NCBI GenBank assembly: GCA_019638495.1
Contig: JAHBTQ010000010.1
Coordinates: 107,235 to 171,234, forward strand
Reading direction: 5' to 3'
Length of the DNA: 64,000 bases
From: Taibaiella sp.
Lineage (GTDB): Bacteria > Bacteroidota > Bacteroidia > Chitinophagales > Chitinophagaceae
Made by a program: the position numbers and the translations under genes. The notes under the pieces are model-generated. The model was given only the letters and a program-made list of their open reading frames with translations, did no database searches and was not told where the DNA came from. The stretch's first letter is position 1. The number at the start of each line of letters is the position of its first letter. Of the stretch, positions 44,899 to 53,406 are shown one piece after another.

Positions 44899-45426
44899 CT
44901 ATTGTAGTAATGATATTAATAAGGCGAGTGCTTCTTTTTTATTTCGCAATTTCTTACTGCCTTGCCAATCGTCTTCTCTTGACTTTATTGCGTGGCAATT
45001 GTAACATAGCATTTTGAACCCTGTAAGTAAGTCATTCGACCAAACATGGTCTAAGCAAACACTTCTTACGTCGGGACTATTGCATCGCTGACATCGATAT
45101 CGGGCGGCTTTGGCGGCAACTAGTGCCGGTTTACCATAGTGATACTTTTCGCTCCCATTCGTTCTTGTAAAAAGGTATTTGAAAATGATGACCTCCGCCG
45201 GTTCCAGTAATTTGTTTTCAAGAACAGCATTTTTGGCTGTTTTACTAAACGTGGAAATTCCCCCATGTTCTTCATCAAGGTAGAGGTACTTGAGCGCAGA
45301 TCTCAAATTCCCTTGCAAACTTTTGTCTGCGGATGCACATCTTGATTCAACATAGCTCTGGTTGTTGAATCGATCTTGTGAAATGATCCATTCGCCTGGG
45401 ATTGAAATTGTATGCGTGACGGTCAT
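44899..45426 (-). CDS. HNH endonuclease
   Basis: A 175-aa protein. The last about 75 residues form a zinc-binding HNH nuclease: YRCQRCNSPD, then VCLDHVWSNDLLTGFKMLCYNCHAIKSREDD, giving CxxC, the catalytic His in LDHV, and the second CxxCH. The N-terminal about 100 residues (AEVIIFKYLFTRTNGSEKYHYGK) are unassigned. Start MTVTHTISIP at 45426 is preferred to an ATG 12 codons upstream. The 106-base gap before it is the largest within the cluster and may hold a second promoter. Confidence 0.85.
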   Translation of the reverse strand: MTVTHTISIPGEWIISQDRFNNQSYVESRCASADKSLQGNLRSALKYLYLDEEHGGISTFSKTAKNAVLENKLLEPAEVIIFKYLFTRTNGSEKYHYGKPALVAAKAARYRCQRCNSPDVRSVCLDHVWSNDLLTGFKMLCYNCHAIKSREDDWQGSKKLRNKKEALALLISLLQ

Positions 45427-45532
45427 ATGGTTTATTTTATAAAAAAAGACCAATATACACACCTCACCCCACCCACAAAACCATCAAATCACCCTTTTTT
45501 AACTACAAACTATTTCGTAATTAGGCCCGCTC

Positions 45533-48500
45533 TCAATTCCCATACCCCATCCTTTCCCAGGCCTCCAGGACCAATCTCCTTGTTCTATACTCGCCATAGT
45601 TGCGGATCTCTTTTTCTTTGAGCACGCGGAAGGTTTCGCCGGGAAAATCGGGGCCGTAGACGTCCTGGGGATCGAGGATGTAGCGGAGCTCTTCCGTGGT
45701 GAGGCCGTAGAGGTGTGCATAGATGGCATCCAGCTCTGCCTTTAGTACCGCACGGCGGTCTTCATCCCATTTAAAGGGCGGTAGTGGACAGCCTGCCTCA
45801 TCTATCTCGCACCACTCCGGTGGTGCCCACTCATGGCCGCCGGTGGCTGCTTTATTAGCTTCCCATTGCTGTTGTATGGCAGCCCTTAGTTCCTCATCTG
45901 CTTCTTTCCATACATCATCGGCAAAGGCTTTGATGTCCCAGGACGTGTAAGTAAGTTCAAGCCCGATTGAAATTATGAGTTTTCGAAACCCTAAAGACAT
46001 GTCGGAGATTCTAATGCTTGGTGTCTGAGCTAGAATTACTGGTGGAAAGTTTAAATTTACTTTTGCCCGAGCGACGAAATCAAAAGGTATAGAGTTTAAA
46101 AGTGTTAGTTCAACAAGTGCCTCATTGGCTGATCTGATAAAAATTATGAATGCAGAGTTGCTTACAACTGACTTGGGAACAATGGCCGCAATTGACGTAC
46201 GTTCGTCAGTTGATCGCGTTATGCATCGGTAAACTAGAAACCAATTATGCTCCCATTGCCATTTTTGATTCTTTTCTTCTACCAACGTTCTTTCACCAAA
46301 TAGGCGAGGCGTGACCTTCACCGATGAATCTCGCTTTTCGACTTCAGAAATTGAACGGGTATTTCCCTTGTTTTTTTGCAGTTTATCGGCTCCTTGAAAT
46401 GTCGAATATCGATGATCGTAAGAATGGAGCAATTTTGATTCATATAACGGCAATGAAGTCAAATTTTCCTCGTCAAAAAGCAAACCAGAATCGGTAGATA
46501 TATTTATCATTCGGTGGATTTCAACGTCTTTATTTTTAGATTGATTATTTATGAGTACGCCGTAATTATAAATCTTTTTGTTAAGCTCATATTCAAAAGC
46601 AGAACGGAAGGAAGGACAGACAAAATTGTTTGGATTTAATCTTTTTAAATCGTCGAGAGTTATCGTAAGGAAATTTCGGTTGTTAGATTGAGGAGGTTCT
46701 TTAAGGTAAAACAATGCCTTAAATCCCTTGTTCTTTTTATTGGCATTTGCCTTATTAAAGACAACAATAGCAAACCTATAACTCTTATGAACGGATTTAA
46801 ATATGCTGAGCGAATTTTCGAAATCCAGTATTACTTCAATGAAATTACTGGTCAAACTATGTCTAAAAAGTGGAGAAATCGTATCGTCTCCGAAAAAACC
46901 TGAAGGTATTATCACCCCTGCAGCCCCTTTGTTATTTGTTATTCTAAGGATTAGTTCAGTGAATAACGCATAAGTATTCAACAATCCTTGGTTACCATAC
47001 TCAAAAATGATTGAGCACTTTAGAAAATTAATCGTCTTATTTGTCTTATTCAGTGCAACGTTATATTCTTCAAACAAGTTAGGGTTTGTTTGCTGTAGTC
47101 GTCTAATCGCCTTAATTCGGTCAGAAGATTTGCTTATCTGGCTTATCGTGACGTCACGTGTCTCAAAAAACTCAATATCCTCAAGATTTATCTTCTCCCA
47201 TGGCGGGTTGCCTAGCATTACATCAAAGCCACCTTGCTCCCATACATCTGGGAACTCCAGCGGCCAGTGAAAGAATTTATGCTCTGCAGCCAGCGCATCG
47301 GCCTTGCCTATCATAGGGCCGTAGGCAGCAGCGGGGTTTTGCAGGTATTTCTGCAGGCGCTCGCTGCTGGGGGCTGCCTGTTCCGTCTCCTCGGTATAGG
47401 TGTAGAAGAAGGCAGCCGTCCACAAGTTGCAGGCCCGCCATTCTTTATACCAGTTGGCATCGTTGCGCAGGTGGTCATACTTTTGCTTTGCCTTAGCTAC
47501 GGCCGCCACATCGTCCTGCTTTATGTCGTCCAGCTCGTGGTATTCATCGCTGAATACATGGGCATCGGGCAGTGCTGCCGCGCCCTGGTCAAATAGGTCT
47601 GCCTGCCGGGTCTTGTTAAATGTTGCGTTCAGCTTTTTCAGCTTTTTACATAACTCCTTGTCATCGCCTGTTACCGGGTTAAAGGCATCATCGGGTATTC
47701 CCCGGGTGAGCACGCTAAGGTCGGTAACGCCCACCAGGCTGTTGCCGTTGCGTATCTTATGGTCCAGGAAGCTGAGTGGCTTGCCGCTGTTGTGGCCCTC
47801 CAGCCACAGGGCCAGCTTGCATAGCTCCACGGCATCGGGGTTCATATCCACCGCATATACGCAGTGTTGTATGGTATCGCGCAGGCTTGCACGGTACACA
47901 GGTGGCGGCGGGTTCTCTTCACCAGACCGTTCCCTCGCCAGGTACCATGCAATGGTCCTGGCTGCAGCTAATAACATATGCCCGCTGCCCGCGGCAGCGT
48001 CACAAACCTTTAGCGATAATAGTGCCTTTATTCGTGCGTCTTTATTGTCCTTATGTTCATTAAGGCGATCACTAATAACCGGTATTAATGCAGACTTAAT
48101 TAACTCGTTGACCAGATCCGGTCTTGTGTAGTACGATCCTGTGGTCTTGCGGTCCGTACCGGCATGGAAGGTGAAGTTGATGTATTGAGGATTGGCGGCT
48201 TCCAGGTTTTCGATCACCGGGTGCAGCTCCAGCAGGCCCTCATACACGCTGCCCAGCTCTTCCACATCCAGCGATCGGTAGTTAATGGGCACCAGGTTCT
48301 TTTGCTCATCTACAAATTCGTTCATGTTGCGCACACACTCCAGCAGCAGTGCGTTGCTTATCAGGCTCTGCTCCAGTGTGGGCAGGGCATGGCTGTTAAA
48401 CAGGTCGCCCGCCAGCGGCTCTATGCCCATCTTACGGCCTGCACCCATCTCGTCAAACAGTTGAAAGGTTTGCACCAGTCCCTGCCACAGATCGTTGTAG

Positions 48501-49543
48501 CGCGCCTCGTACAGGTAGCGCAGGCGGCTCATCTGGCGCAGGCGGGCTATGCTGTAGTATTGCTGGTATATGCGCTTTTTGCGCAGCACATCGGGGTTCT
48601 TGTTCTCCGGGTCATACACCAGGTCGCGCTCCTCCGTCACCATCAGGAACAGGAAGCGGTAAATGAGCCGCAGTAGCTGGCGGTAAAAGTCTTTGGGCGT
48701 CAGCTTTCCACTGCTTAGTTGTTCGCGCAGCAGGGTATTCTCTTCGTGCTGCAAAAAGCCCCTGCCCAGCGATTCCAGCGACTGCTGCACGGCTTTGCTC
48801 AGCCCATTGCGTATGCGGTTGCCTGTTTCTATGCTTTCTTTATAGTAGCTTTCCAGCAGGCACTGGTCGGCCTCCTGCCTGCTGCGGGGGAAACGGCTGC
48901 TGTGCAGCAGGCGGTACAGCACGGTAAACTCGCTATACCTGTCTTCCTCCATCAGGCGCTTCAGGTCAAACTCCAGGTAGGTGAGCTTCACCAGCCTGCC
49001 GCTATCCCTTACCAGGCGCAGGTACAGGCCATTGGTAGCCATGCCATATACATGCTCCGTCACATTCAGGTATTCCTGCATAGTAGCATGTGGCGACATG
49101 CGCGATGTGCCACCGCTGCTCTTGGCATCCAGCGTATTGCGGTCGGGGTGGGCCGGGTCGTGAAAGTTAACTATGTGTACCGGCAGCTCATCCAGGTTGT
49201 CGGCAGTATTGCTTATGGCATAGGTCTTACCATTATCGCCGGTCAGTGCGGCCCTCTGGTCTTTCAGCTCAAAGCCCAACGTGCCAAAAAAGCTCTTCAT
49301 CCAGCGGCGGGCCATGCCGGTGCCATAGGGGTCGGTAGCGGGCAGGTCGTCCATGCGATCGCTGAAATATTTCCAGTCCAGCTTCACGCGGCTCCAGGCA
49401 TATTCTATCTCGCTCTTCAGGTTGGCAGTTTTCTCCAGCCCGAATTTTTCCGCGGTTTGCCCGTCGGCAGTGCCGGCTTCTATCTTCTGCAGTATCTCCT
49501 CCGATACCAGGTTGCCTTGTATGTTAATGCAAGTGTACTTCAT
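45533..49543 (-). CDS. Class I N6-adenine DNA methyltransferase, DrmMI/Eco57I-like
   Basis: A 1336-aa methylase. The SAM-binding motif is VCDAAAGSGHMLLAAARTIA near residue 514 and the catalytic motif is MLGNPPWEKI near residue 780, both typical of gamma-type N6-adenine methylases. The N-terminal 450 residues are helical, like the large DISARM and BREX methylases. The gene's base composition is mosaic: samples upstream of the NPPW motif and near the 3-prime end are about half to two-thirds GC, while the part coding residues about 785-1190 is near 30 percent GC, probably the replaceable target-recognition region. The start overlaps the preceding nuclease stop by four bases (ATGA). It likely marks host DNA for self-recognition. 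Confidence 0.9.
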   Translation of the reverse strand: MKYTCINIQGNLVSEEILQKIEAGTADGQTAEKFGLEKTANLKSEIEYAWSRVKLDWKYFSDRMDDLPATDPYGTGMARRWMKSFFGTLGFELKDQRAALTGDNGKTYAISNTADNLDELPVHIVNFHDPAHPDRNTLDAKSSGGTSRMSPHATMQEYLNVTEHVYGMATNGLYLRLVRDSGRLVKLTYLEFDLKRLMEEDRYSEFTVLYRLLHSSRFPRSRQEADQCLLESYYKESIETGNRIRNGLSKAVQQSLESLGRGFLQHEENTLLREQLSSGKLTPKDFYRQLLRLIYRFLFLMVTEERDLVYDPENKNPDVLRKKRIYQQYYSIARLRQMSRLRYLYEARYNDLWQGLVQTFQLFDEMGAGRKMGIEPLAGDLFNSHALPTLEQSLISNALLLECVRNMNEFVDEQKNLVPINYRSLDVEELGSVYEGLLELHPVIENLEAANPQYINFTFHAGTDRKTTGSYYTRPDLVNELIKSALIPVISDRLNEHKDNKDARIKALLSLKVCDAAAGSGHMLLAAARTIAWYLARERSGEENPPPPVYRASLRDTIQHCVYAVDMNPDAVELCKLALWLEGHNSGKPLSFLDHKIRNGNSLVGVTDLSVLTRGIPDDAFNPVTGDDKELCKKLKKLNATFNKTRQADLFDQGAAALPDAHVFSDEYHELDDIKQDDVAAVAKAKQKYDHLRNDANWYKEWRACNLWTAAFFYTYTEETEQAAPSSERLQKYLQNPAAAYGPMIGKADALAAEHKFFHWPLEFPDVWEQGGFDVMLGNPPWEKINLEDIEFFETRDVTISQISKSSDRIKAIRRLQQTNPNLFEEYNVALNKTNKTINFLKCSIIFEYGNQGLLNTYALFTELILRITNNKGAAGVIIPSGFFGDDTISPLFRHSLTSNFIEVILDFENSLSIFKSVHKSYRFAIVVFNKANANKKNKGFKALFYLKEPPQSNNRNFLTITLDDLKRLNPNNFVCPSFRSAFEYELNKKIYNYGVLINNQSKNKDVEIHRMINISTDSGLLFDEENLTSLPLYESKLLHSYDHRYSTFQGADKLQKNKGNTRSISEVEKRDSSVKVTPRLFGERTLVEEKNQKWQWEHNWFLVYRCITRSTDERTSIAAIVPKSVVSNSAFIIFIRSANEALVELTLLNSIPFDFVARAKVNLNFPPVILAQTPSIRISDMSLGFRKLIISIGLELTYTSWDIKAFADDVWKEADEELRAAIQQQWEANKAATGGHEWAPPEWCEIDEAGCPLPPFKWDEDRRAVLKAELDAIYAHLYGLTTEELRYILDPQDVYGPDFPGETFRVLKEKEIRNYGEYRTRRLVLEAWERMGYGN

Positions 49544-50535
49544 TGGGGTAGTTGATGATATAGGTTTTCAATCCGGTGAAATGCCAGGTATCGTTTCTGA
49601 AACCATTCAATCCATGGTTTCCATGCGTCGGTCACGTTATTGGCTATTGTCTCAGTAAAATCTTCCAGCGCGTATTTATGTAATTTGTTTTCCGTGAATT
49701 GAGGTTTCAAATATTGTTTCAGTGAGTTGATCTCCGCAGCTGTGGTAGGGTGGTCTTTGGGCGCCAGTATTACAGACACAGAATGTTGCAAATCATGCAC
49801 CATACGGTAGCTTTCTGTGAGCAGAAAATTTCGGTATATCTGTGTGCAGCCATTGCAGATATGTTCAATTCCAGCTTCCGTAAACAAGTCGGACTTAATG
49901 GCAACTGCTAATTTTTTTTCATTGTCGCTAGCCTTGTTAGTACCCAGTGAGTCAGTGTATTTACATTCAATGGCTATAATACACTTTTCGCCATCTGCAT
50001 CCACGTAGGCAATAAATGCGTCCATGGCAGATTTGTCGTTTGTGTAATTTTCAATGGGTGTAGGTATAAACTCTATTCCGATATCCATTACCCTATTTAC
50101 TCCCAAACCGGGAAACAATGCTGATACAATTTTGGTAACCAGTTCATCATTTGCAGCGTCAGACATCATCATCATAAGCGGGTGAAACAGATTGAATGCC
50201 ATGGGCATACTGCTCAGCAAGTTGTTGAACAAGCGATCAACGCCAATCGTTTCTTCTTTTTTCTTGTTCTTTACCCTCTGTTTAGCGTATTCGAAAGTTT
50301 CAGTGTAGAAGAAATTTTTATTGGCCGCAGCTCCACCTTCCACTAAATGCCCGTAGGCTCGTCTGACTGGTCCGTATTTTTTTTTGCCATCTTCGTCAAA
50401 ACCTATGAAGTCTCTTACCGTGGTTTCTCCGCAAGGCTCATTCATCTCACACCTGTACAACGACTGTAAGAGTGCAGCTTTGGTTGTAAATACCCCACCT
50501 GACTTATAAATATTTCCTAAGTCCCCGATCTTCAT
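49540..50535 (-). CDS. PD-(D/E)XK restriction endonuclease-like protein (PGN_0703-type)
   Basis: A 331-aa protein. The catalytic region shows DAFIAYVDADGEKCIIAIECKYTDS near residues 175-192, giving the Asp and the E-x-K pair of PD-(D/E)XK nucleases. An acidic loop and the family-like FYTETFEYAKQRV near residue 100 recall the PGN_0703 putative restriction endonucleases of Bacteroidota. It starts two bases after the SNF2 helicase stop and overlaps the methylase start, so the three genes are translated as one unit. Start MKIGDLG is chosen over an upstream ATG that would overlap the helicase. I infer it is the cutter of the helicase-methylase module. Confidence 0.78.
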   Translation of the reverse strand: MKIGDLGNIYKSGGVFTTKAALLQSLYRCEMNEPCGETTVRDFIGFDEDGKKKYGPVRRAYGHLVEGGAAANKNFFYTETFEYAKQRVKNKKKEETIGVDRLFNNLLSSMPMAFNLFHPLMMMMSDAANDELVTKIVSALFPGLGVNRVMDIGIEFIPTPIENYTNDKSAMDAFIAYVDADGEKCIIAIECKYTDSLGTNKASDNEKKLAVAIKSDLFTEAGIEHICNGCTQIYRNFLLTESYRMVHDLQHSVSVILAPKDHPTTAAEINSLKQYLKPQFTENKLHKYALEDFTETIANNVTDAWKPWIEWFQKRYLAFHRIENLYHQLPQ

Positions 50536-50536
50536 G

Positions 50537-53395
50537 TTATTGTACCTGTGGTAATAAAATATAAACGCCCAGCACATCCATGGGCAATATAGGCTCCACC
50601 ACTTTGAACCTGCTGCCGCTTACCAGCTTTTTAAAGCGCATGTGTGCATCTACCAGGTGGGTGGCCCGCTCCAGTGCCACACCATCGGTGTTTTCCCTGA
50701 AGGCCGCGTCATTTTTTACCCATGTCATCTCGTCATTCAGCCAGTATTCTTCTTCAGGGCGTTCCATGTTCCTGCTCACCCGTGCGTTCATCAGCAGGTT
50801 CATCGCTTCGTCTTTATCAATGAAGCTTTTGCTGGCCAGTCCTCCGCGGTAGCCCCATAGCCACATTTCTTCGGCCACAATCTCGCGGTTGCTGGGCTGC
50901 TCGGCTATTACATTGCGCACCCTTAGCTGGAAGAGCACGGTTTTTTCCTGTACATCTTTAGTGCGAAGCACAGCAGCACGTGCTGCGCTGTCGGCCATGC
51001 CATTCAGTGCATTGTTAATAATGGTTTGCGACAGGTGCTCCACAAACGGGTGGTTGCGCCCCAGGTATTTATACCCCGCCGGTGTGGGCGACTTGAAGCT
51101 GATGTTTATCTCTTGTTTGTTGGTGAGCATATCCCTGAGCCGCTGCGGTATATTGGTGGTAAACACACGGTAGCCATCCTTATCGGCAGTTACATCTATA
51201 CCCATAAAGCGCATGGCTTCTACTACAAAGCTCTCCACTGTTCTTACATCGCCTATGGCCTCATCCACCTCTTTCAGGTCTTGTTCTATCTCGCTTACCT
51301 TAATGGTGTTCTTTGCAAATATGCTGCGCGATGCCTTTTCTCTTTTTTCCGCTTCTTCAAACGCACGCGCCACCTTGTTCTTCTCGGCCTGTATCTCTTC
51401 TGCCTCAAACAGTGATCCCTGCCTGGCCACATCCACTACCGGCACCGGTTTCAGTAATACGGCATTCATCACCGCCTCCATTACCGATGCGCTACTTTCA
51501 GGGAATGGGATAGAAATGCCTATGGATCTTCTAATCTCTCTTGCCTTGCGCAGCAGCACATCCAGCACCACACCATCTATAGGATTGTTGCTGCCATAGA
51601 GCAGGGTAATGTCTACCGAATCCGCTTGTTGCCCAAACCTGTCTATGCGGCCTTCTCGTTGCTCCAGCCTGTTGGGGTTCCAGGGCAGGTCGTAATGCAG
51701 CAGTGCGTTAAAGCCATCCTGTAGATTTATACCCTCACTAAGGCAGTCGGTAGCTATCAGCAGGCGGCGTTTACCATCACCCTGCATAGATGCTATCTTT
51801 TCGCGGCGCAGGTCGTCGTTCAGTTCGCTGGTTACCACCTCTATGTGCAGATCTTTATAGGCCTTGCCGGTAAAGTACTGCCTGCATATCTGCCCCAGGT
51901 AGTTGGCGGTAGGTATGTAGCGGCAAAAGATAATGGGGTTACGCCTGTTTTGCAGCCAGTCTTTTACCTGGGCTACGGTTTCCTTTACCTTATTGTCTTT
52001 GGTAAGGCTCGCATCCGCAATCTCCTGCAACCGGGCGGCATAAGCCAGCAACCGCTTCGACTCAGTGTCGGAACCTGACTTGCCTATAACAGATGTGGGC
52101 AGATTATCCTCGGCAGAAAAATCGGTATCCATTACAGTTTCTGCTTCGCTCTCGCCTGATGCGGTGTCAAATTCATCCTCATCTTCCGTCAGCTTTTTCT
52201 TTGCTGCCTTTTTCTGCAGCATAGATATGCCTGCTGCCGGGCTGCTCATCACCCCTCTTAGTAGGGCAAGCGCATCCCAATAGCCATAGCGTTGCTTGCC
52301 GTTGGTGGCGCTGCCTTGCACTATGCCGCGGGCATATTCCAGTATGTCGTTAAACAGGTCTATATATTCCCGCGTCAGCGCGTAGGGATTATCAGACGCA
52401 TTCCTGTCGGGGAATTTTGTTTCCTCTCCTATAGATTTGATAACGATATCGGCCCTTCTGCGTTGTATAAAATGGTCGGCAATTTCTTTGCGCTGGTCTT
52501 CGGTGGAGGTAGAAATATCAATGTTGGCAAAGCGCTTTTTGAGCAGTCCCAATAGCGACTGGAATTCTTCCTGCTTGCCGCTGTGTGGCGTTGCGGTCAG
52601 CAGCACCAGATTTTGGTCTGTCTTGTTGCTAATATCATTGAGCAGGTGGAAACGCTGCTGTTGAGAGTTGTTTGCTCCTGCCGGTTTGGCACAAGTATGT
52701 GCTTCATCTACAATTACCAGTTCCGGGCAATGGTCAAGGAACACCTCCCTTTTGTTGCCTGATTTTATATAGTCTATAGAAATGATCTGGAATGGGAAAG
52801 CTCGGAAAATATTCTCGTGGTTGCGTATCTGGCGCTCCAGGGCAGAGGCGGAACCAGAACGAATGACCACCGCTTCAATACCAAACTTATTTTTCAATTC
52901 ATCCTGCCACTGGTCGCATAAGTGTGGCAGGCATACTATGGCAAAACGTTTTATCTCTTTGCGCTCATACAGCTCTTTGGCTATCAGCAATGCTTCTATG
53001 GTCTTACCCACACCCACATCGTCCGATATCATCAGGCGAACAGTTTCCTGCTTCAAAGCCATTATCAGTGGCACCATCTGGTATGATCTTGGGCGAAACG
53101 ACAACTTACCCAGGCAGCGAAAAGGGCCGGCAGCATTCCTGAAAGACAGGCGGGCCGCATTATATAATAGTTTAGCCGACCTGAAGTCGCTCAGGTCCCT
53201 GGCCGAGGGTTTCTCGAAATTGTATGTTTTGGGCTTGTCCGCAGTGGTTGCCAGCGGCTTAAAAATACCGGTCACTTCATCATCCGATCCGCCAAGTGGC
53301 TTCACCAGGAAAATGTCATTGTCCTCCGAGGGTAGTACCACCCAAGGTCTGTTCCGCAGGGTAACCAGGCTACCGGGTTTAAAATCAAAATTCAT
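50537..53395 (-). CDS. SNF2-family helicase, DrmD-like
   Basis: A 952-aa SF2 translocase. Walker A DDVGVGKTIEALLIAKEL near residue 125, DEAH box IVDEAHTCA near 233, LLTATPHSGKQEEFQSLL, and motif VI LEQREGRIDRFGQQADSV near 583 are all intact. The C-terminal 350 residues include a helical region (IQAEKNKVARAFEEAEKREKASRSIF). DDVGVGKT and the IDRFGQ motif match the SNF2 helicase DrmD of class 1 DISARM. It would move along double-stranded DNA. It starts 11 bases after the large DUF1998 helicase. Confidence 0.88.
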   Translation of the reverse strand: MNFDFKPGSLVTLRNRPWVVLPSEDNDIFLVKPLGGSDDEVTGIFKPLATTADKPKTYNFEKPSARDLSDFRSAKLLYNAARLSFRNAAGPFRCLGKLSFRPRSYQMVPLIMALKQETVRLMISDDVGVGKTIEALLIAKELYERKEIKRFAIVCLPHLCDQWQDELKNKFGIEAVVIRSGSASALERQIRNHENIFRAFPFQIISIDYIKSGNKREVFLDHCPELVIVDEAHTCAKPAGANNSQQQRFHLLNDISNKTDQNLVLLTATPHSGKQEEFQSLLGLLKKRFANIDISTSTEDQRKEIADHFIQRRRADIVIKSIGEETKFPDRNASDNPYALTREYIDLFNDILEYARGIVQGSATNGKQRYGYWDALALLRGVMSSPAAGISMLQKKAAKKKLTEDEDEFDTASGESEAETVMDTDFSAEDNLPTSVIGKSGSDTESKRLLAYAARLQEIADASLTKDNKVKETVAQVKDWLQNRRNPIIFCRYIPTANYLGQICRQYFTGKAYKDLHIEVVTSELNDDLRREKIASMQGDGKRRLLIATDCLSEGINLQDGFNALLHYDLPWNPNRLEQREGRIDRFGQQADSVDITLLYGSNNPIDGVVLDVLLRKAREIRRSIGISIPFPESSASVMEAVMNAVLLKPVPVVDVARQGSLFEAEEIQAEKNKVARAFEEAEKREKASRSIFAKNTIKVSEIEQDLKEVDEAIGDVRTVESFVVEAMRFMGIDVTADKDGYRVFTTNIPQRLRDMLTNKQEINISFKSPTPAGYKYLGRNHPFVEHLSQTIINNALNGMADSAARAAVLRTKDVQEKTVLFQLRVRNVIAEQPSNREIVAEEMWLWGYRGGLASKSFIDKDEAMNLLMNARVSRNMERPEEEYWLNDEMTWVKNDAAFRENTDGVALERATHLVDAHMRFKKLVSGSRFKVVEPILPMDVLGVYILLPQVQ

Positions 53396-53406
53396 GTCGG
53401 GCTAAG

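Noticed and set aside
48719..49555. A 278-codon plus-strand frame in the methylase region
   Set aside because: Antisense to the conserved helical N-terminus of the methylase, no known motifs.
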